DNA of 42,139 nucleotides from Clostridia bacterium (GTDB lineage: Bacteria > Bacillota > Clostridia > Christensenellales > Aristaeellaceae), in NCBI GenBank assembly GCA_017509255.1, contig JAFWQA010000023.1, positions 1-42,139 on the forward strand, given 5' to 3'. The notes below the pieces were generated by a model. That model was given only the letters and a program-made list of their open reading frames with translations, searched no databases and had not been told where the DNA came from. Both the position numbers and the translations under genes were made by a program. Shown in pieces: positions 42,116-42,139 of this stretch. Positions within the stretch are counted from its first letter, which is position 1. Every line of letters begins with the position of its first letter.

Positions 42116-42139
42116 ATGGATATGATGCAACAGGTGGCA
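42116..42139 (+). CDS. Start of a further gene, cut by the window edge
   Basis: ATG 42116 is preceded by GGGAGAAG at a suitable distance, and the frame stays open for 8 codons (MDMMQQVA) to the edge. In elements of this type a DnaC-like loader or other replication gene would be expected here, but nothing can be identified. Confidence 0.4.

Larger units (their letters stand above)
39284..42139. mobile_element. Left part of an integrative element inserted at tRNA-Leu(CAA)
   Basis: Directly after the intact tRNA gene the DNA becomes AT-richer and less constrained than the rest of the window. In order it holds integrase-arm-like direct repeats, a tyrosine integrase facing the tRNA, an XRE repressor, a divergent excisionase-like gene and a probable replication gene. 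This is the usual start of an integrative element or prophage. The right end is outside the window, so its type is open. Confidence 0.85.

Overview
The window looks like a chromosomal segment of a GC-rich (my estimate about 55-60 %) Gram-positive anaerobe of the Clostridia, probably from gut or rumen. Supporting signs are strong AGGAGG-type ribosome binding sites, near-consensus sigma-A promoters with 16-18 base spacers, a T-box leader, a preQ1-I riboswitch, RNase J, Rex, a YlbF-family protein and QueT. No rRNA gene or CRISPR array was seen. The genus cannot be fixed from the sequence.

Layout. (1) 129-1109 (-): a guaA gene without the usual glutaminase domain. (2) 1434-10953 (+): a beta-manno-oligosaccharide locus. 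It holds a solute-binding protein and two ABC permeases, an AGE-family 2-epimerase, a LacI-family regulator, two GH130 phosphorylases and an SGNH/SASA acetylesterase. Two near-consensus promoters each carry a TTAAC-rich double operator over the transcription start. The genes would import acetylated manno-oligosaccharides, deacetylate them, epimerise the reducing end to glucose and phosphorolyse the chain to mannose 1-phosphate. (3) 10980-15007 (+): a T-box leader controls one polypeptide made of an XRE helix-turn-helix, a cupin and a medium-chain acyl-CoA synthetase, followed by a NUDIX hydrolase and a secreted C39-like protein. (4) 15067-19004: enolase (-), a C_GCAxxG_C_C redox protein (+) behind a 13-codon leader ORF, and an uncharacterised pair (-), a GGGtGRT protein with a NifU/SufU-like scaffold. 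(5) 19231-23138 (+): three secreted proteins (six Big_2-like repeats; SH3; unknown). (6) 23267-27146 (+): a compact run of MutS-like ATPase, GIY-YIG, SDR and phosphodiester-glycosidase genes. (7) 27153-27739: a preQ1 riboswitch and queT. (8) 27820-30317 (-): a nucleotidyltransferase and a DUF1846 protein, divergent from SRP RNA and glyA. (9) 31962-39151 (+): RNase J, YlbF-like, MltG, U32, Rex and VanW genes. (10) 39201-39283: tRNA-Leu(CAA), followed by the left end of an AT-richer integrative element with integrase, XRE repressor, excisionase-like protein and a probable replication gene. The element runs off the right edge.

The most novel-looking signals are the T-box-controlled XRE-cupin-acyl-CoA synthetase fusion, which may be a leucine- or valine-responsive gene for using branched-chain fatty acids; the GGGtGRT/scaffold pair; and the GATase-less guaA. 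Identifications come from reading motifs in the sequence. No database search was run.
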